NCBI GenBank assembly: GCA_964432205.1
Contig: CAYSMK010000020.1
Coordinates: 1-64,000 of the forward strand
Source: Geomobilibacter sp964432205
GTDB lineage: Bacteria; Desulfobacterota; Desulfuromonadia; Geobacterales; DSM-12255
Direction: 5' to 3'
DNA: 64,000 nt
In this document: positions 54,432 through 63,662 of the stretch, piece by piece
How the letters are laid out: every line of letters starts with the position of its first letter
How positions within the stretch are numbered: position 1 is the stretch's first letter
The notes under the pieces: model-generated
What the model was told of the DNA's origin: nothing
Database searches by the model: none
What the model saw: the letters and a program-made list of their open reading frames with translations, nothing else
Position numbers and translations under genes: made by a program

Positions 54432-55313
54432 TCAGATCTTCAGTTGGCCGAACACCGGCTTGTAGATGCCGATTTTCAGGAGCAGGAAGAATATGAAATA
54501 GTGCCCCACCAGGTCAGCCAGGGTAATCAGGGCAACGACCCCCTGGCCCGCATGCGAACCGGCAAAAAAGGTCATCAGCAGGGTGAAGACAAGGCCGACG
54601 CCGATGGCCAGGGCAAAGAAGGGGAGAGCATACGGCCCCTTCACCAGCAACTCCAGGGACTGCCTGCCGGCTGCACCGGCGTTGGCGTTCGTGAGCAGAT
54701 AGAGCACCACTATGATGAGGTTGACTGCAAGCAGCACTATTTCTATATTTTCAAGTAGAGACGGCGAGATCGCCAGCTTGATGAATCCGAAATGGCTCAG
54801 GAAAAGGGTCAGCGTCGTGCCGCCCAGGAACGAATAGAACATGCACATGACCGGCATCAGCGCCGTATTCCAGATCGGGATCGCATTGGACGAGGTGAGC
54901 AGGAAGCCGTCGTATATCGCCACGATGAAGGCGAACAGGGCGGCAATGATGGCGACCGGCATGAACAGACTGCTTCCTGCGGGAAGGACCAGAGCGATTC
55001 CAGCGAACAGGGTCATGAAGGTCATCGCCCACAACCCTCGTGAAACCCAGGAACTTCCCGGCTTGGTCATCCCCCGCCAGCAGCGCCACGGCTGTCCCAG
55101 ATAGAGCAGGTGTGCCCCCCCCTTGCCGACAAGCACGATCAGAAGACCGATCAGCATCCCGAGTCTTGAGTTGGTATACACGGAGATCATGAAGAGACCT
55201 GCCCCAACTTTCCCGAAGAAGAAGGCAAAAGCGATCAGGCCTGCCCATTCCAGTTGCCGGCGAAATCCAAGTACGTATTCGTTTCCGATTATCAATGGCA
55301 TTGATTTAGACAT
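54432..55313 (-). CDS. NrfD/PsrC-type membrane subunit (PadD-like)
   Basis: 293 residues with about eight hydrophobic helices and no haem-ligand pattern, as in polysulfide reductase PsrC and NrfD. It would anchor the molybdoenzyme and pass electrons to or from quinone. It follows the iron-sulfur subunit by 10 bases. The three-gene order catalytic / 4Fe-4S / NrfD is shared with phenylacetyl-CoA:acceptor oxidoreductase (PadBCD), a membrane-bound enzyme that reduces quinone; a general CISM-type reductase is the alternative. Confidence 0.85.
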   Translation of the reverse strand: MSKSMPLIIGNEYVLGFRRQLEWAGLIAFAFFFGKVGAGLFMISVYTNSRLGMLIGLLIVLVGKGGAHLLYLGQPWRCWRGMTKPGSSWVSRGLWAMTFMTLFAGIALVLPAGSSLFMPVAIIAALFAFIVAIYDGFLLTSSNAIPIWNTALMPVMCMFYSFLGGTTLTLFLSHFGFIKLAISPSLLENIEIVLLAVNLIIVVLYLLTNANAGAAGRQSLELLVKGPYALPFFALAIGVGLVFTLLMTFFAGSHAGQGVVALITLADLVGHYFIFFLLLKIGIYKPVFGQLKI

Positions 55314-55323
55314 CGAGATTCTC

Positions 55324-55932
55324 CTAACTCAGGTAATAAACGGACGGTTCGGTGTTGTCCTCGGCCAACGGCTGTACCCCGCCACGACTGCGAATGAGGC
55401 GGCTGACCTTGCTTTCGGGGTCGTCCAGATCCCCGAACACCCGGGCATCGGCAGGACAGGTCTGTGCGCAGGCGGTGGTAAGCCCCTGATCGACCCGGTG
55501 TGAACAGAACTTGCACTTCTCGACTATCCCGTCCTGGTGCTCCTTGTACTTGGCTGCCTCGTAGGGGGTCATTGTCTTGCCGTGATAGCCGGACTTCAGC
55601 CGCCCCCTCTTCAGGAAGATCCTGTTGTTGTACGGACAGGCCACGTAGCAGGCCCGGCACCCCATGCACTTGTCGTGATCCACCAGCACCAGTCCGTCCT
55701 CGCGCTTGTAGGTGGCCCCGGTCGGGCAGACCCGCTGGCACGGTGCGTTTACGCAGTGGTTACAGAGAACCGGAACGAACTGTTTACGTACGTTGGGGTA
55801 TTCTCCCGAGACCTGGTCCAGCACCTTCGTGTACATGACGCCCGGTGGTGTCCCGTTCTCGGCTTTGCAGGCGATGGTGCACGCCTGACACCCCACACAG
55901 CGCTTAAGGTCAATTACCATTCCGTAATGCAT
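55324..55932 (-). CDS. 4Fe-4S electron-transfer subunit of the molybdoenzyme (PadC-like)
   Basis: 202 residues. It has four ferredoxin-type Cys groups: CVGCQACTIAC (12-22), CNHCVNAPCQRVC, CMGCRACYVAC and CKFCSHRVDQG...C, room for four [4Fe-4S] clusters as in DmsB/PsrB. It links the molybdenum site to the NrfD subunit. The ATG at 55932 has GGAGGAACC upstream; a 61-residue extension overlaps the catalytic gene and is not real. No signal peptide. Confidence 0.9.
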   Translation of the reverse strand: MHYGMVIDLKRCVGCQACTIACKAENGTPPGVMYTKVLDQVSGEYPNVRKQFVPVLCNHCVNAPCQRVCPTGATYKREDGLVLVDHDKCMGCRACYVACPYNNRIFLKRGRLKSGYHGKTMTPYEAAKYKEHQDGIVEKCKFCSHRVDQGLTTACAQTCPADARVFGDLDDPESKVSRLIRSRGGVQPLAEDNTEPSVYYLS

Positions 55933-55943
55933 GGAGGTTCCTC

Positions 55944-58463
55944 CTATTCTGAAATGACGCTGATTTTTACTTTGGTTGAGGTTTCGAGATGCCCGGTCAT
56001 GCCATCGGTCCACTTGACATCGGCGGGAAGCAACCGATTGAAATGGGTAGAGACCTTGCGCTTGCCAACCGGGTGCTGAGACCAGCGGCTCATGCCGTTG
56101 GAAAGGGCGAGGCAATCCGGGTGCACCTCCTCGCAGACGCTGGCGCGGCCGGTAACCTCGCCGAAAGGGGATTCGAGCTTCAGGATGTCCCCGGTCTTGA
56201 TCCCCTTCTTCCTGGCCGTCTTGGAGTTGATCATCACCCCCAGATGGATCGGCATGCAGCTGATCGCCTCGTCAATCCAAGGGATGTTCGTGCTTTCGGA
56301 AAAGTTGGTCTGGCACTCCTTGAAGGCAAAGGCATAGAGGTCATACTCGGGCGGCATGTTGTGCAGGGGATGATGGTCCCGCCAGATCGGCACCGGCAGG
56401 TATGACGAGGTATCCCAGTCTCTGCCCGCCTCTTTCATCTTCTTCTGCAGATCATCTCCGGTTTCCTTGATGAAGTTGAAATAGAGCGGAATGCGGAGCC
56501 CTTTTTGGGCGAACGGCAGGTACATCTCCTCCGGGGTCTGGAGGCGGGTGGTATGGCCATGTTCCTGAAACCACTCCAGCCCCTTGTCCGGACCGTACAG
56601 GCTCTTGGCCATCCGGTCGGTGATCTCCAGGTTGGTATATTTTCTGTTCGGGTCCAGGTGATTTTCCGGGGTGAGGAACGTGGTGAAGTTCAAGAGCCCG
56701 TTCCAGTTGGGGAGGAAACCGATCCGCTCGGCCAGGTCGGTCAGGATATCCGTGGCGTCACGCCCGTCGTAGAGTGGCTTGATAACCGGGCGGCGGTAGA
56801 CATGGCCGGTCACCATCGGCGGCTCGATACAGACCAGCAGATGCGATTCCAGGTAGGAGAGGTCCGGCAGGACGATGTCGGCCCAGTCCGTGGATTCGTT
56901 GAGCACGATGTCAATGGCGACGATGAACTTCATCCGCTTGAACACGTCCACAACCTTGTTGGTTGACGACAGGTTCCACATCGGATTCGAATGTTCGATG
57001 ATCAGTGCCTCCGGCTGGAAGTCGAACCCCCATTTTTCCGGATTGAGCACATTGTCCGCGGTCAGATGCCCGGGATCGATGCCGATCGGATACCACTCCA
57101 TCAGCTGGAAGCTGTAGGGCTTGGCATTGAACTCATAGGGGGGATGCAGTATGTGCGGCTCCGGATGGATCATCCCATCCTTACCCTCGTTGATGAGCAG
57201 GAGCCGGTGATCGAGGCCTACCCCGATATGACCGCCGGGAACATCGATATTGCCGACAATCAGGTTGATCAGCTTCATGGCCAGGGAGTCGAGACCGCCG
57301 TCGTAATGACCGATGGCGCCGCGATAGAAGTTGACCGCGGCCGGCCGGTACGGGTACTCCTTGCCGTTCAGCATGATGGTGCTGCCGATGCAGGCTGCCT
57401 CGCCGAACTCTTGGGCGATCCTGCGGATCGTCTCGGCCGGGATCGAACAGATGTTCGCCATCCGCTCCGGGGTATGGTCCTTCAGGGAATCCTTGATTAC
57501 CTGAAAGCTCGGTCGATACTCCAGGCCGTCAATCTTGTAGACCCCCTCCAGGGCCACGTCCTGCAGGTTCATGTCTATGGCATCGTACTCCCTGGCAGCG
57601 CCCTTGGCCGCGTCCCAGACCATCGGCTTCTCGGTCTCGGCATGCCTGAAGAGGTTGCCGTCTGGCGCCACCAGATAGATGCCGTTGGTGTGTTTGCGCA
57701 TGAAGCCGGCATCGTAGATGTTCAGTTCATGCAAGAGCGTATGGCACATGCCGAGGACAAAGGCCCGGTCGGTACCCGGCCGGATCGGCAGCCACTCATC
57801 GGCCTTGGACGCTCCCGACGACATCCGCGGCTCGACCACGACCAGCTTCATCCCCCGGTCAACCCGTGCTTCGGCCATCCGCTTGATGGAAGCAGCCACA
57901 TGGAGGTGAGAGGAAAAACCGTCGCCGGCACCGATCTGAATCCAGTACTTGCAGTGATCGTAATCGTTGACGGCCGCAAACGAACCGTCAAGGGTTCCGT
58001 TTATCGGGTGATAGGCCGCGCCGCAGTACTGCCCGACCGTCGAGAAGTAGTGGGGGGTACCGAAGGCCGCGCCCCACCCCCAGATGTGAATCCGGTGAAA
58101 ATCATTGATCGCAACGAGGAGTTTGCGGGGATCATCCTCGCGGATCTTCTTCAATTTCTCGGCAACGGTAGTGAGCGCTTCGTCCCAGGAGATGGGAACC
58201 CACTTCGGATCCACCCCGGCGCCTTTTTCGGGATTGGTCCGCTTCAGGGGGGTCTTCACCCGGTGAGGATCGTACAGCCTCATGATGCCGGCCTGCCCCT
58301 TGGGGCAGAGTTTCCCGCGATTACTGGCGTTGTCCGGGTCGCCCTCGATCTTCACCACAACTCCATCCACGACGTGTGCCCTGATCGCACAGCTGTGAAT
58401 GCACATCTTGCAGGCGCTTTTTGCCCAGTAATCCTTCTGGGACACCATATCGCTCTGTTTCAT
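55944..58463 (-). CDS. Molybdopterin oxidoreductase catalytic subunit (phenylacetyl-CoA:acceptor oxidoreductase PadB-like)
   Basis: 839 residues, about 94 kDa; PadB of Thauera is 93 kDa. An N-terminal [4Fe-4S] motif CKMCIHSC (18-25) with a later Cys in KLCPKG precedes the molybdopterin domains. A likely metal-ligand Cys lies in VGQYCGAAYHP. The C-terminal dinucleotide domain runs from about 700. There is no twin-arginine signal, so the active site faces the cytoplasm, as needed for a CoA-ester substrate and unlike thiosulfate or polysulfide reductases. With the phenylglyoxylate dehydrogenase-like genes it would oxidise phenylacetyl-CoA (or an amino derivative) to the 2-oxoacid. Confidence 0.83.
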   Translation of the reverse strand: MKQSDMVSQKDYWAKSACKMCIHSCAIRAHVVDGVVVKIEGDPDNASNRGKLCPKGQAGIMRLYDPHRVKTPLKRTNPEKGAGVDPKWVPISWDEALTTVAEKLKKIREDDPRKLLVAINDFHRIHIWGWGAAFGTPHYFSTVGQYCGAAYHPINGTLDGSFAAVNDYDHCKYWIQIGAGDGFSSHLHVAASIKRMAEARVDRGMKLVVVEPRMSSGASKADEWLPIRPGTDRAFVLGMCHTLLHELNIYDAGFMRKHTNGIYLVAPDGNLFRHAETEKPMVWDAAKGAAREYDAIDMNLQDVALEGVYKIDGLEYRPSFQVIKDSLKDHTPERMANICSIPAETIRRIAQEFGEAACIGSTIMLNGKEYPYRPAAVNFYRGAIGHYDGGLDSLAMKLINLIVGNIDVPGGHIGVGLDHRLLLINEGKDGMIHPEPHILHPPYEFNAKPYSFQLMEWYPIGIDPGHLTADNVLNPEKWGFDFQPEALIIEHSNPMWNLSSTNKVVDVFKRMKFIVAIDIVLNESTDWADIVLPDLSYLESHLLVCIEPPMVTGHVYRRPVIKPLYDGRDATDILTDLAERIGFLPNWNGLLNFTTFLTPENHLDPNRKYTNLEITDRMAKSLYGPDKGLEWFQEHGHTTRLQTPEEMYLPFAQKGLRIPLYFNFIKETGDDLQKKMKEAGRDWDTSSYLPVPIWRDHHPLHNMPPEYDLYAFAFKECQTNFSESTNIPWIDEAISCMPIHLGVMINSKTARKKGIKTGDILKLESPFGEVTGRASVCEEVHPDCLALSNGMSRWSQHPVGKRKVSTHFNRLLPADVKWTDGMTGHLETSTKVKISVISE

Positions 58464-58542
58464 CAGGTGATCCTCCTCATATTTGTGAAAGTTACGTCCG
58501 TCGCTCAGCGAGTTGACAAATCGTTTGGTGCGTAACGTGATG

Positions 58543-59370
58543 CTAACCGTTAACTACCGTAGGCGCATCACGGACGATTAAAGGGGGAAGCTTGATCCGT
58601 TCGGGACAGGTGTAGATGTTCATCCTGTCTCCCCGGGCGAAACCGGCGACCGTGATGTTCAGGTCTTCGGCAAGCGCGAGCGCCATATCGGTAGGAGCCG
58701 ATCTGGAGACGAGAATCGGGATGTTCATCTTGGCCACCTTCAGCAGGATCTCCGATGACACCCTGCCGCTGAAAAAGAGCACATGGTCGGACAGATCCAC
58801 TCCCTGCATCTGCGCCCGCCCAAGGATCTTGTCGAGCACGTTGTGGCGGCCTATGTCGTAACAGGTAAAACAAACGTCCCCCCCGTAGCCGATACCGCCA
58901 TTGTGAATGCCGCCCGTTTCCTTGAAGAGGGGGGAGTTTGTTTCAAGGTAATTGGCATAGAATGTCGCCTCTTCCAGTGAAATCCGGGTCGTTGAGCCCT
59001 GGACCCTGACCAGTGATGTGTCATTTTCGAAATTGAAGGAGATCCTGCTTTTGCCGCAGCACGACGAAATGGCCCGACGGCTCATGCGTCCGGTCTGTCC
59101 CGGCTGGGGCTTCCCCTCTACGCGAACACTGTTTTCTTCACAGTGATGACCAAGCGTATAGAGGTCACCCATGCCCCGAATGAAACCTTCCGAAACCAGA
59201 AATCCCACTGTCAATTCCCTAACTTGAGATGGCGTACAGAGGATGGTCGCAATCTCTTCCTTATTGAAATAGATCGTTATCGGGACTTCACGAACAATGG
59301 TGTCGTCGGTCAGCATCTTTGTCCTGCTCTTAACTTTGATAACCGGAAGTGTTACGCTGTCATCGATCAT
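58543..59370 (-). CDS. fdhD: FdhD-family sulfurtransferase for molybdenum cofactor
   Basis: 275 residues. Family blocks: TVGFLVSEGFI, ETGGIHNGGI, YDIGRHNVLDKILG and FSGRVSSEILLK. FdhD passes sulfur from a cysteine desulfurase to the bis-MGD cofactor of formate dehydrogenase-type enzymes. The conserved CxxC loop is altered: SSCCGKS has adjacent cysteines, with Ser where the first Cys should be. It leads the operon, 79 bases before the PadB-like gene, so it probably matures that enzyme. ATG start with GGGGAGGAC upstream. A sigma-54 promoter lies about 180 bases upstream. Confidence 0.88.
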   Translation of the reverse strand: MIDDSVTLPVIKVKSRTKMLTDDTIVREVPITIYFNKEEIATILCTPSQVRELTVGFLVSEGFIRGMGDLYTLGHHCEENSVRVEGKPQPGQTGRMSRRAISSCCGKSRISFNFENDTSLVRVQGSTTRISLEEATFYANYLETNSPLFKETGGIHNGGIGYGGDVCFTCYDIGRHNVLDKILGRAQMQGVDLSDHVLFFSGRVSSEILLKVAKMNIPILVSRSAPTDMALALAEDLNITVAGFARGDRMNIYTCPERIKLPPLIVRDAPTVVNG

Positions 59371-59547
59371 ACGTCCTCCCCAGCTAATCCATTAACGACG
59401 TTTTACCCTTCCTCACGACCTGGAACTTCACATTAATGCCTCAATTGCTTAAACAGAGGCCTAATGCTGCTACGGACAGTTCACAGGAGTTACTTCCAGC
59501 AATTCAAAGAGGGGCACCAAGACAACATTAGATACAATGTTCTATAG

Positions 59548-59563
59548 GCAACAAGAATGCCAA
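59548..59563 (-). promoter_or_regulatory. Sigma-54 promoter for the FdhD-Pad-Bam operon
   Basis: - strand TTGGCATTCTTGTTGC matches TTGGCAY-N5-TTGC with the right GG-GC spacing. The transcript would start near 59536 and run into fdhD (ATG at 59370). The other bases of the 59371-59744 gap are AT-rich and hold only the upstream motif at 59638-59656. Confidence 0.8.
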
Positions 59564-59637
59564 GAGCGATCATCGCTCCAACACCCTTAAAACGTTGACC
59601 TATCAGATTTATCAGCCTGGGGATTGTACGGATTGCG

Positions 59638-59656
59638 TATAAGAATACTTTTTGGA
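59638..59656. promoter_or_regulatory. Candidate sigma-54 activator site, copy 3
   Basis: TATAAGAATACTTTTTGGA is a weaker match to the motif at 41539-41557 (about 14 of 19) but sits at nearly the same distance, about 85 bases, upstream of its sigma-54 promoter and in the same orientation. Confidence 0.4.
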
Positions 59657-59744
59657 GGTGGGCAGCTTACGAAAAACTCTTTAGATAATCAATGCGTTAC
59701 ATACCTATAAGATATATTGGACCCATAATCGAATTTATACCATT

Positions 59745-61262
59745 TCATCCCCTGCATTTTTGCAGGTTTTTCAAGCGGCTGCTCAGGGCAGGCTGGGTCA
59801 CGCCGAGCAGCCTGGCAGCCATGGACTGGTTCCCCTTGGTTCGATTGATTGCCTCGATGACCAGCAGATCGGCGGCTGCCTTCAGCGTCGGCAAACGGTC
59901 ATGAAAAGTCAGCAGGGGTTGCTCCAGCAACTCGTTCCGATTGGCATTCCTCTCTTTTTCAAGCAGCCCCATCGCCCGCTTGAACAGGTCCATGGAAAGC
60001 TTCTTGCCACCATGGACACTCACGGCATTGAACACCATTGCCCGTAACTCACGGACGTTGCCCGGAAAAGGGTAATTGGCAAGCAGAAGTTCAAGCTCTG
60101 CTGGAGGGGTCGGCTTGTTCTTCTTCATCTCCCGTGCCGCCTCTGTCAGGAAATGATCGAGCAAGCCCCCTATATCTTCAGGTCGCTCACGAAGTGGGGG
60201 TATCTCAATCTGGTGGGTACTCAACCGGTAAAAGAGATCCTTTCTGAACTCTCCATTTTTCTGTTTTTGCTCCAGATTGACATTCGTTGCCACGACAATC
60301 CGGGCCGTCACTTCCATGGTCCTGTCGCTGCCAAGGGGCATGTATTCCTTTTCCTGGAGCAGACGCAACAGTTTTACCTGGGAAAGCGGACTCAGATCAC
60401 CGATTTCGTCAAGGAACAGGGTGCCCCCTGCGGCCTTTTCTATCATTCCCGCCCGCGATCGGTCTGCTCCGGTGAAGGCACCCTTTACATGACCGAACAG
60501 GGTATCCGCAAACACATTGTCGTCCAACCCGGCGCTGTTGACGGGCACCCATGGCCCCTTCGGCTGGCTTACGTCATGGATGGCCCTGGCGATGAGCTCC
60601 TTCCCAACGCCGCTTTCCCCGACAATCAGCACCGGCTCCGAACTGCACGCCAGGGCCTCGATGTATTGAAATACCGAACGCATCTTCTCACTTTGGGAGA
60701 CGATGCTCTTGAACACCTCCGGATGCCTCAGCTTTCTTTCCAGAAAACCGGCCAGGGAATCATGAACCTTGGTAAGTTCCTCCTCGGTCTTCTTCCTCTC
60801 GGCTATTTCCCGTTCCAGTTGCGCCTTCTGATTTTCAAGCCTGACCTGAGTTCTCCGCAGCGTCAGGTGGGTTTTTACGCGAGCGAGGACCTCCTCGGCC
60901 TGGAAAGGCTTGTTGATGAAGTCCACCCCACCGATCTCGAAGGCCCTGACCCTGTCGACGGACTCTTCCAGAGCGCTGATAAAGATGACCGGCACATCGC
61001 GGGTCCGTTCATCCTCTTTGAGTCTGCTGCAGACTTCGTAGCCATCCATGGCGGGCATCATGACGTCCAGCAGGATCAGATCGGGAGGGATGGTCTGCGC
61101 CGACATCAACGCCATTCCCCCGCTCTTTGCCGGCCGCACCTCGTAACCGTCCCTGGTCAGGAGCTCCGAAAGGAGTTCCAGGTTCTGGGGGGTATCATCA
61201 ACCACCAGAACATTCCCCTTCTCGCCCGGCGTAGTTTCTGCTGCAACGCTATAATTCGTCAT
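59745..61262 (-). CDS. Sigma-54-dependent response regulator, copy 2
   Basis: 505 residues, same plan as copy 1: receiver (LILLDVMMPAMDG), coiled coil, AAA+ with GESGVGKE, GAFTGA and LFLDEIGDLS, and Fis-type helix-turn-helix GNQSMAARLLGVTQPALSSRL. The recognition helix differs from copy 1 at several positions (VTQPALSSRL against ISQSALSQRL), so the two may bind related but distinct sites. The ATG at 61262 gives a length equal to copy 1; the ribosome site is weak. It follows the hybrid kinase by 96 bases. The frame ends within a CCTGCA-TTTT-TGCAGG hairpin region. Confidence 0.92.
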   Translation of the reverse strand: MTNYSVAAETTPGEKGNVLVVDDTPQNLELLSELLTRDGYEVRPAKSGGMALMSAQTIPPDLILLDVMMPAMDGYEVCSRLKEDERTRDVPVIFISALEESVDRVRAFEIGGVDFINKPFQAEEVLARVKTHLTLRRTQVRLENQKAQLEREIAERKKTEEELTKVHDSLAGFLERKLRHPEVFKSIVSQSEKMRSVFQYIEALACSSEPVLIVGESGVGKELIARAIHDVSQPKGPWVPVNSAGLDDNVFADTLFGHVKGAFTGADRSRAGMIEKAAGGTLFLDEIGDLSPLSQVKLLRLLQEKEYMPLGSDRTMEVTARIVVATNVNLEQKQKNGEFRKDLFYRLSTHQIEIPPLRERPEDIGGLLDHFLTEAAREMKKNKPTPPAELELLLANYPFPGNVRELRAMVFNAVSVHGGKKLSMDLFKRAMGLLEKERNANRNELLEQPLLTFHDRLPTLKAAADLLVIEAINRTKGNQSMAARLLGVTQPALSSRLKNLQKCRG

Positions 61263-61358
61263 AGGAATATACCCATTATGCCCGGCTTCACGAGACGCGT
61301 TCCCTCTCTGTCGGCCGCCTTCGCACCCCGTCACCTGATAGCGCCTGTCGCCACAAGA

Positions 61359-63662
61359 TCACGGTGCCTGCCGCTTCACAAGATCCAGCAACGTTTCGAA
61401 CTGATATGCGCTTTCCAATTGGCCCATGGCCTCGCCAACAGGGCCATTGATCGCGCAGATACGCTTGATCACCCCCCGGATGGCACTGACGTTCAGGGCG
61501 AGCAAGGCGCTTCGCAGCTCCTCGCGCAACTCCCCGGGCAGCCCCATGAGGTCTTCGAGGGACAGCCTGACTGATCCATTCGGCGTTGCCGAGGCGACCT
61601 TGTTTTCAGCATAGCGGTACTGGATACCGAGATGGCGTCCGATCGCGTCAAAAAGCTCGTTCTCCCTGAATGGCTTGCAGATGAACTCGTCGGCCCCGGT
61701 CGCCAGGATCTTCTCCCGCTCTTCAGCGAGTGCGCTGGCGCTGACGACAATGACCGGAATATTCCTCCCCGCCACCATCGCCTTCAGACGCCGGGTCGCC
61801 TCGTAGCCGTCCATCTCCGGCATTCTCATGTCCATCAGGACAAGATCCGGCCTTTCCGCCTTGAAAACAGCGAGCGCCTCCTTGCCGTTTGTCGCCTCCC
61901 AGGTCGCAAACCCCACCAGACTCAGCAATTCCGCCACGAAACGACGGCCTTCCTCCTTGTCGTCCACCACCAGGATTGTCTTCGGTCCGGTACCGGGCGC
62001 CAGGCCCACCACTCTCGGTGCACTCCCCCCTTTCGCACTGGATGACTCACCCACTACCTCCAACCGGCAGAACAAGGAAAACAGACTCCCCTTGCCCGGC
62101 TCGCTGCTGGCGGTAAGATCGCCCCCCATCAGGCAGGCGTACTCCCGGCTGATGGCAAGCCCCAGGCCGGTGCCGCCCTTAGTCTGCCCACCCACAGCCT
62201 GCTCGAACGGCTGGAAAATCTTGTGCATCTCCTTCGGGGCGATACCGACGCCGGTATCCTCCACCTCAAAGAGGAATGTCCTTTGTCCCTGATCCGTTTT
62301 TTGGGAGACAGACCACAGACAACCGGCAACGGAGACGCGCAGGGTAATGCACCCTTCATCGGTGAACTTGACGGAGTTGCCGAGCAGGTTGATCAACACC
62401 TGACGCAACTTCCCCTCGTCGCCGACAACGTAGCGGGGCAGATCCTTCGGCCTCTCGACAAGGAAGCGTACCCCCTTTTCTGCGGCACGCATGCTGAACA
62501 TCGCCTCGACATCCTCCAGCAATCCATAGAAGTCGAAGGCGGCAAGATTCAAGGTGGTGCGTCCGGCCTCGATCTTAGAGACCTCCAGCACGTTGTTGAT
62601 GAGTTCCAGCAGATGCTCGCCGCTACGGTTTATGCTGTCGAGATGCTTTTTCGAGGAAACGGAAAGAGTGGCATCACGCTGCATCAGTTGGGAAAAGCCG
62701 AGAATGACGTTCAACGGCGTCCGCAGTTCATGGGACATATTGGCAAGAAAACTGCTCTTGGCGCGATTGGCGGCCTCGGCGGCATCCTTCGCTTTTTGCA
62801 GTGCGATTTCCGCATGTTTGCGCTTGGTGATGTCGCTGGATATCCCGCAGATCGCATAGATCTCGCCATTGACGTTGCGCAGGGGGAACTTCACGGAAAT
62901 ATATGAACGAAGACCGTGTGCGTGATTTACATCCTCCTCGACATGCATTGCCCTGCCGGAGCGATGCACGGCCTTATCGTTCTCGCGCAGCGCCTCAGCT
63001 ACTTCCCGTGAAAAGACATCGAAGTCCTTCTTCCCGATGAAGTAGTCCCGGTCCACATGAAAAAGATTTGCAAACCTCCTGTTGATCAGGGAATAGCGCC
63101 CCTCCGTGTCTTTGACGTAGATGACGGCCGGCGAGTTGTCCAGGATTGATTGCAGGCGCTCTTCACTTTCCTGCAAGGCATGCTCGGCCTTTTTCCTTTC
63201 GGCTATTTCCAGTTCCAGCTGTGCCTTCTGTTTTTCAAGCCTGATATGAATCCGCCGCATGGCCAGGTGGGTTCGCACCCTGGCAAGAACCTCTTCCACC
63301 TGAAATGGTTTGGAAATGAAATCGACCCCTCCTGCCTCGAAGCACCTGACTCGATCGACCGTCTTATCCAAAGCGCTAATGACGATGACCGGCACGTCGC
63401 GCGTCCGTTCGTTCTCTTTCAGCTGACGGCACACCTCGTAGCCGTCCATGTCCGGCATCATGATATCAAGCAGTATCAGATCGGGCACGATGGAGCGGGC
63501 CGCCTCAAGCGCCGCGCTCCCGTTTCTGGCAGTCTGCACCCTGAAGCCAACCTTGACCAGGATCTCGGAAAGCAGATCAAGGCTCAGCTCAGCGTCATCA
63601 ACCAACAAAACGGTGCCTTTTTCTTCAGATCCGCTACGTACTGGATACACGCAATGGCTCAT
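61359..63662 (-). CDS. Hybrid sensor histidine kinase, copy 2 (REC-PAS-HisKA-HATPase-REC)
   Basis: 767 residues, soluble, same domain order as copy 1: receiver (LILLDIMMPDMDG), PAS (LQSILDNSPAVIYVKDTEGRY) with PAC end, H-box SHELRTPLNVILGFS, ATPase DTGVGI and GGTGLGL, second receiver (LVLMDMRMPEMDG), and a helical tail without a clear phosphotransfer His. The PAS domains of the two copies are alike but not identical, so related ligands are possible. ATG start at 63662. Transcribed with the regulator that follows. Confidence 0.92.
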   Translation of the reverse strand: MSHCVYPVRSGSEEKGTVLLVDDAELSLDLLSEILVKVGFRVQTARNGSAALEAARSIVPDLILLDIMMPDMDGYEVCRQLKENERTRDVPVIVISALDKTVDRVRCFEAGGVDFISKPFQVEEVLARVRTHLAMRRIHIRLEKQKAQLELEIAERKKAEHALQESEERLQSILDNSPAVIYVKDTEGRYSLINRRFANLFHVDRDYFIGKKDFDVFSREVAEALRENDKAVHRSGRAMHVEEDVNHAHGLRSYISVKFPLRNVNGEIYAICGISSDITKRKHAEIALQKAKDAAEAANRAKSSFLANMSHELRTPLNVILGFSQLMQRDATLSVSSKKHLDSINRSGEHLLELINNVLEVSKIEAGRTTLNLAAFDFYGLLEDVEAMFSMRAAEKGVRFLVERPKDLPRYVVGDEGKLRQVLINLLGNSVKFTDEGCITLRVSVAGCLWSVSQKTDQGQRTFLFEVEDTGVGIAPKEMHKIFQPFEQAVGGQTKGGTGLGLAISREYACLMGGDLTASSEPGKGSLFSLFCRLEVVGESSSAKGGSAPRVVGLAPGTGPKTILVVDDKEEGRRFVAELLSLVGFATWEATNGKEALAVFKAERPDLVLMDMRMPEMDGYEATRRLKAMVAGRNIPVIVVSASALAEEREKILATGADEFICKPFRENELFDAIGRHLGIQYRYAENKVASATPNGSVRLSLEDLMGLPGELREELRSALLALNVSAIRGVIKRICAINGPVGEAMGQLESAYQFETLLDLVKRQAP

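Noticed and set aside
56991..58535. Long + strand frame of over 500 codons opposite the PadB-like gene
   Set aside because: Same reason: mirror frame of a well-supported molybdoenzyme. Similar long mirror frames at 13815-15161, 24510-25970 and 52292-53806 were dropped too.
59751..59766. CCTGCA-TTTT-TGCAGG hairpin as terminator of the response regulator
   Set aside because: It lies inside the last codons of the gene and no T-run follows on the - strand.
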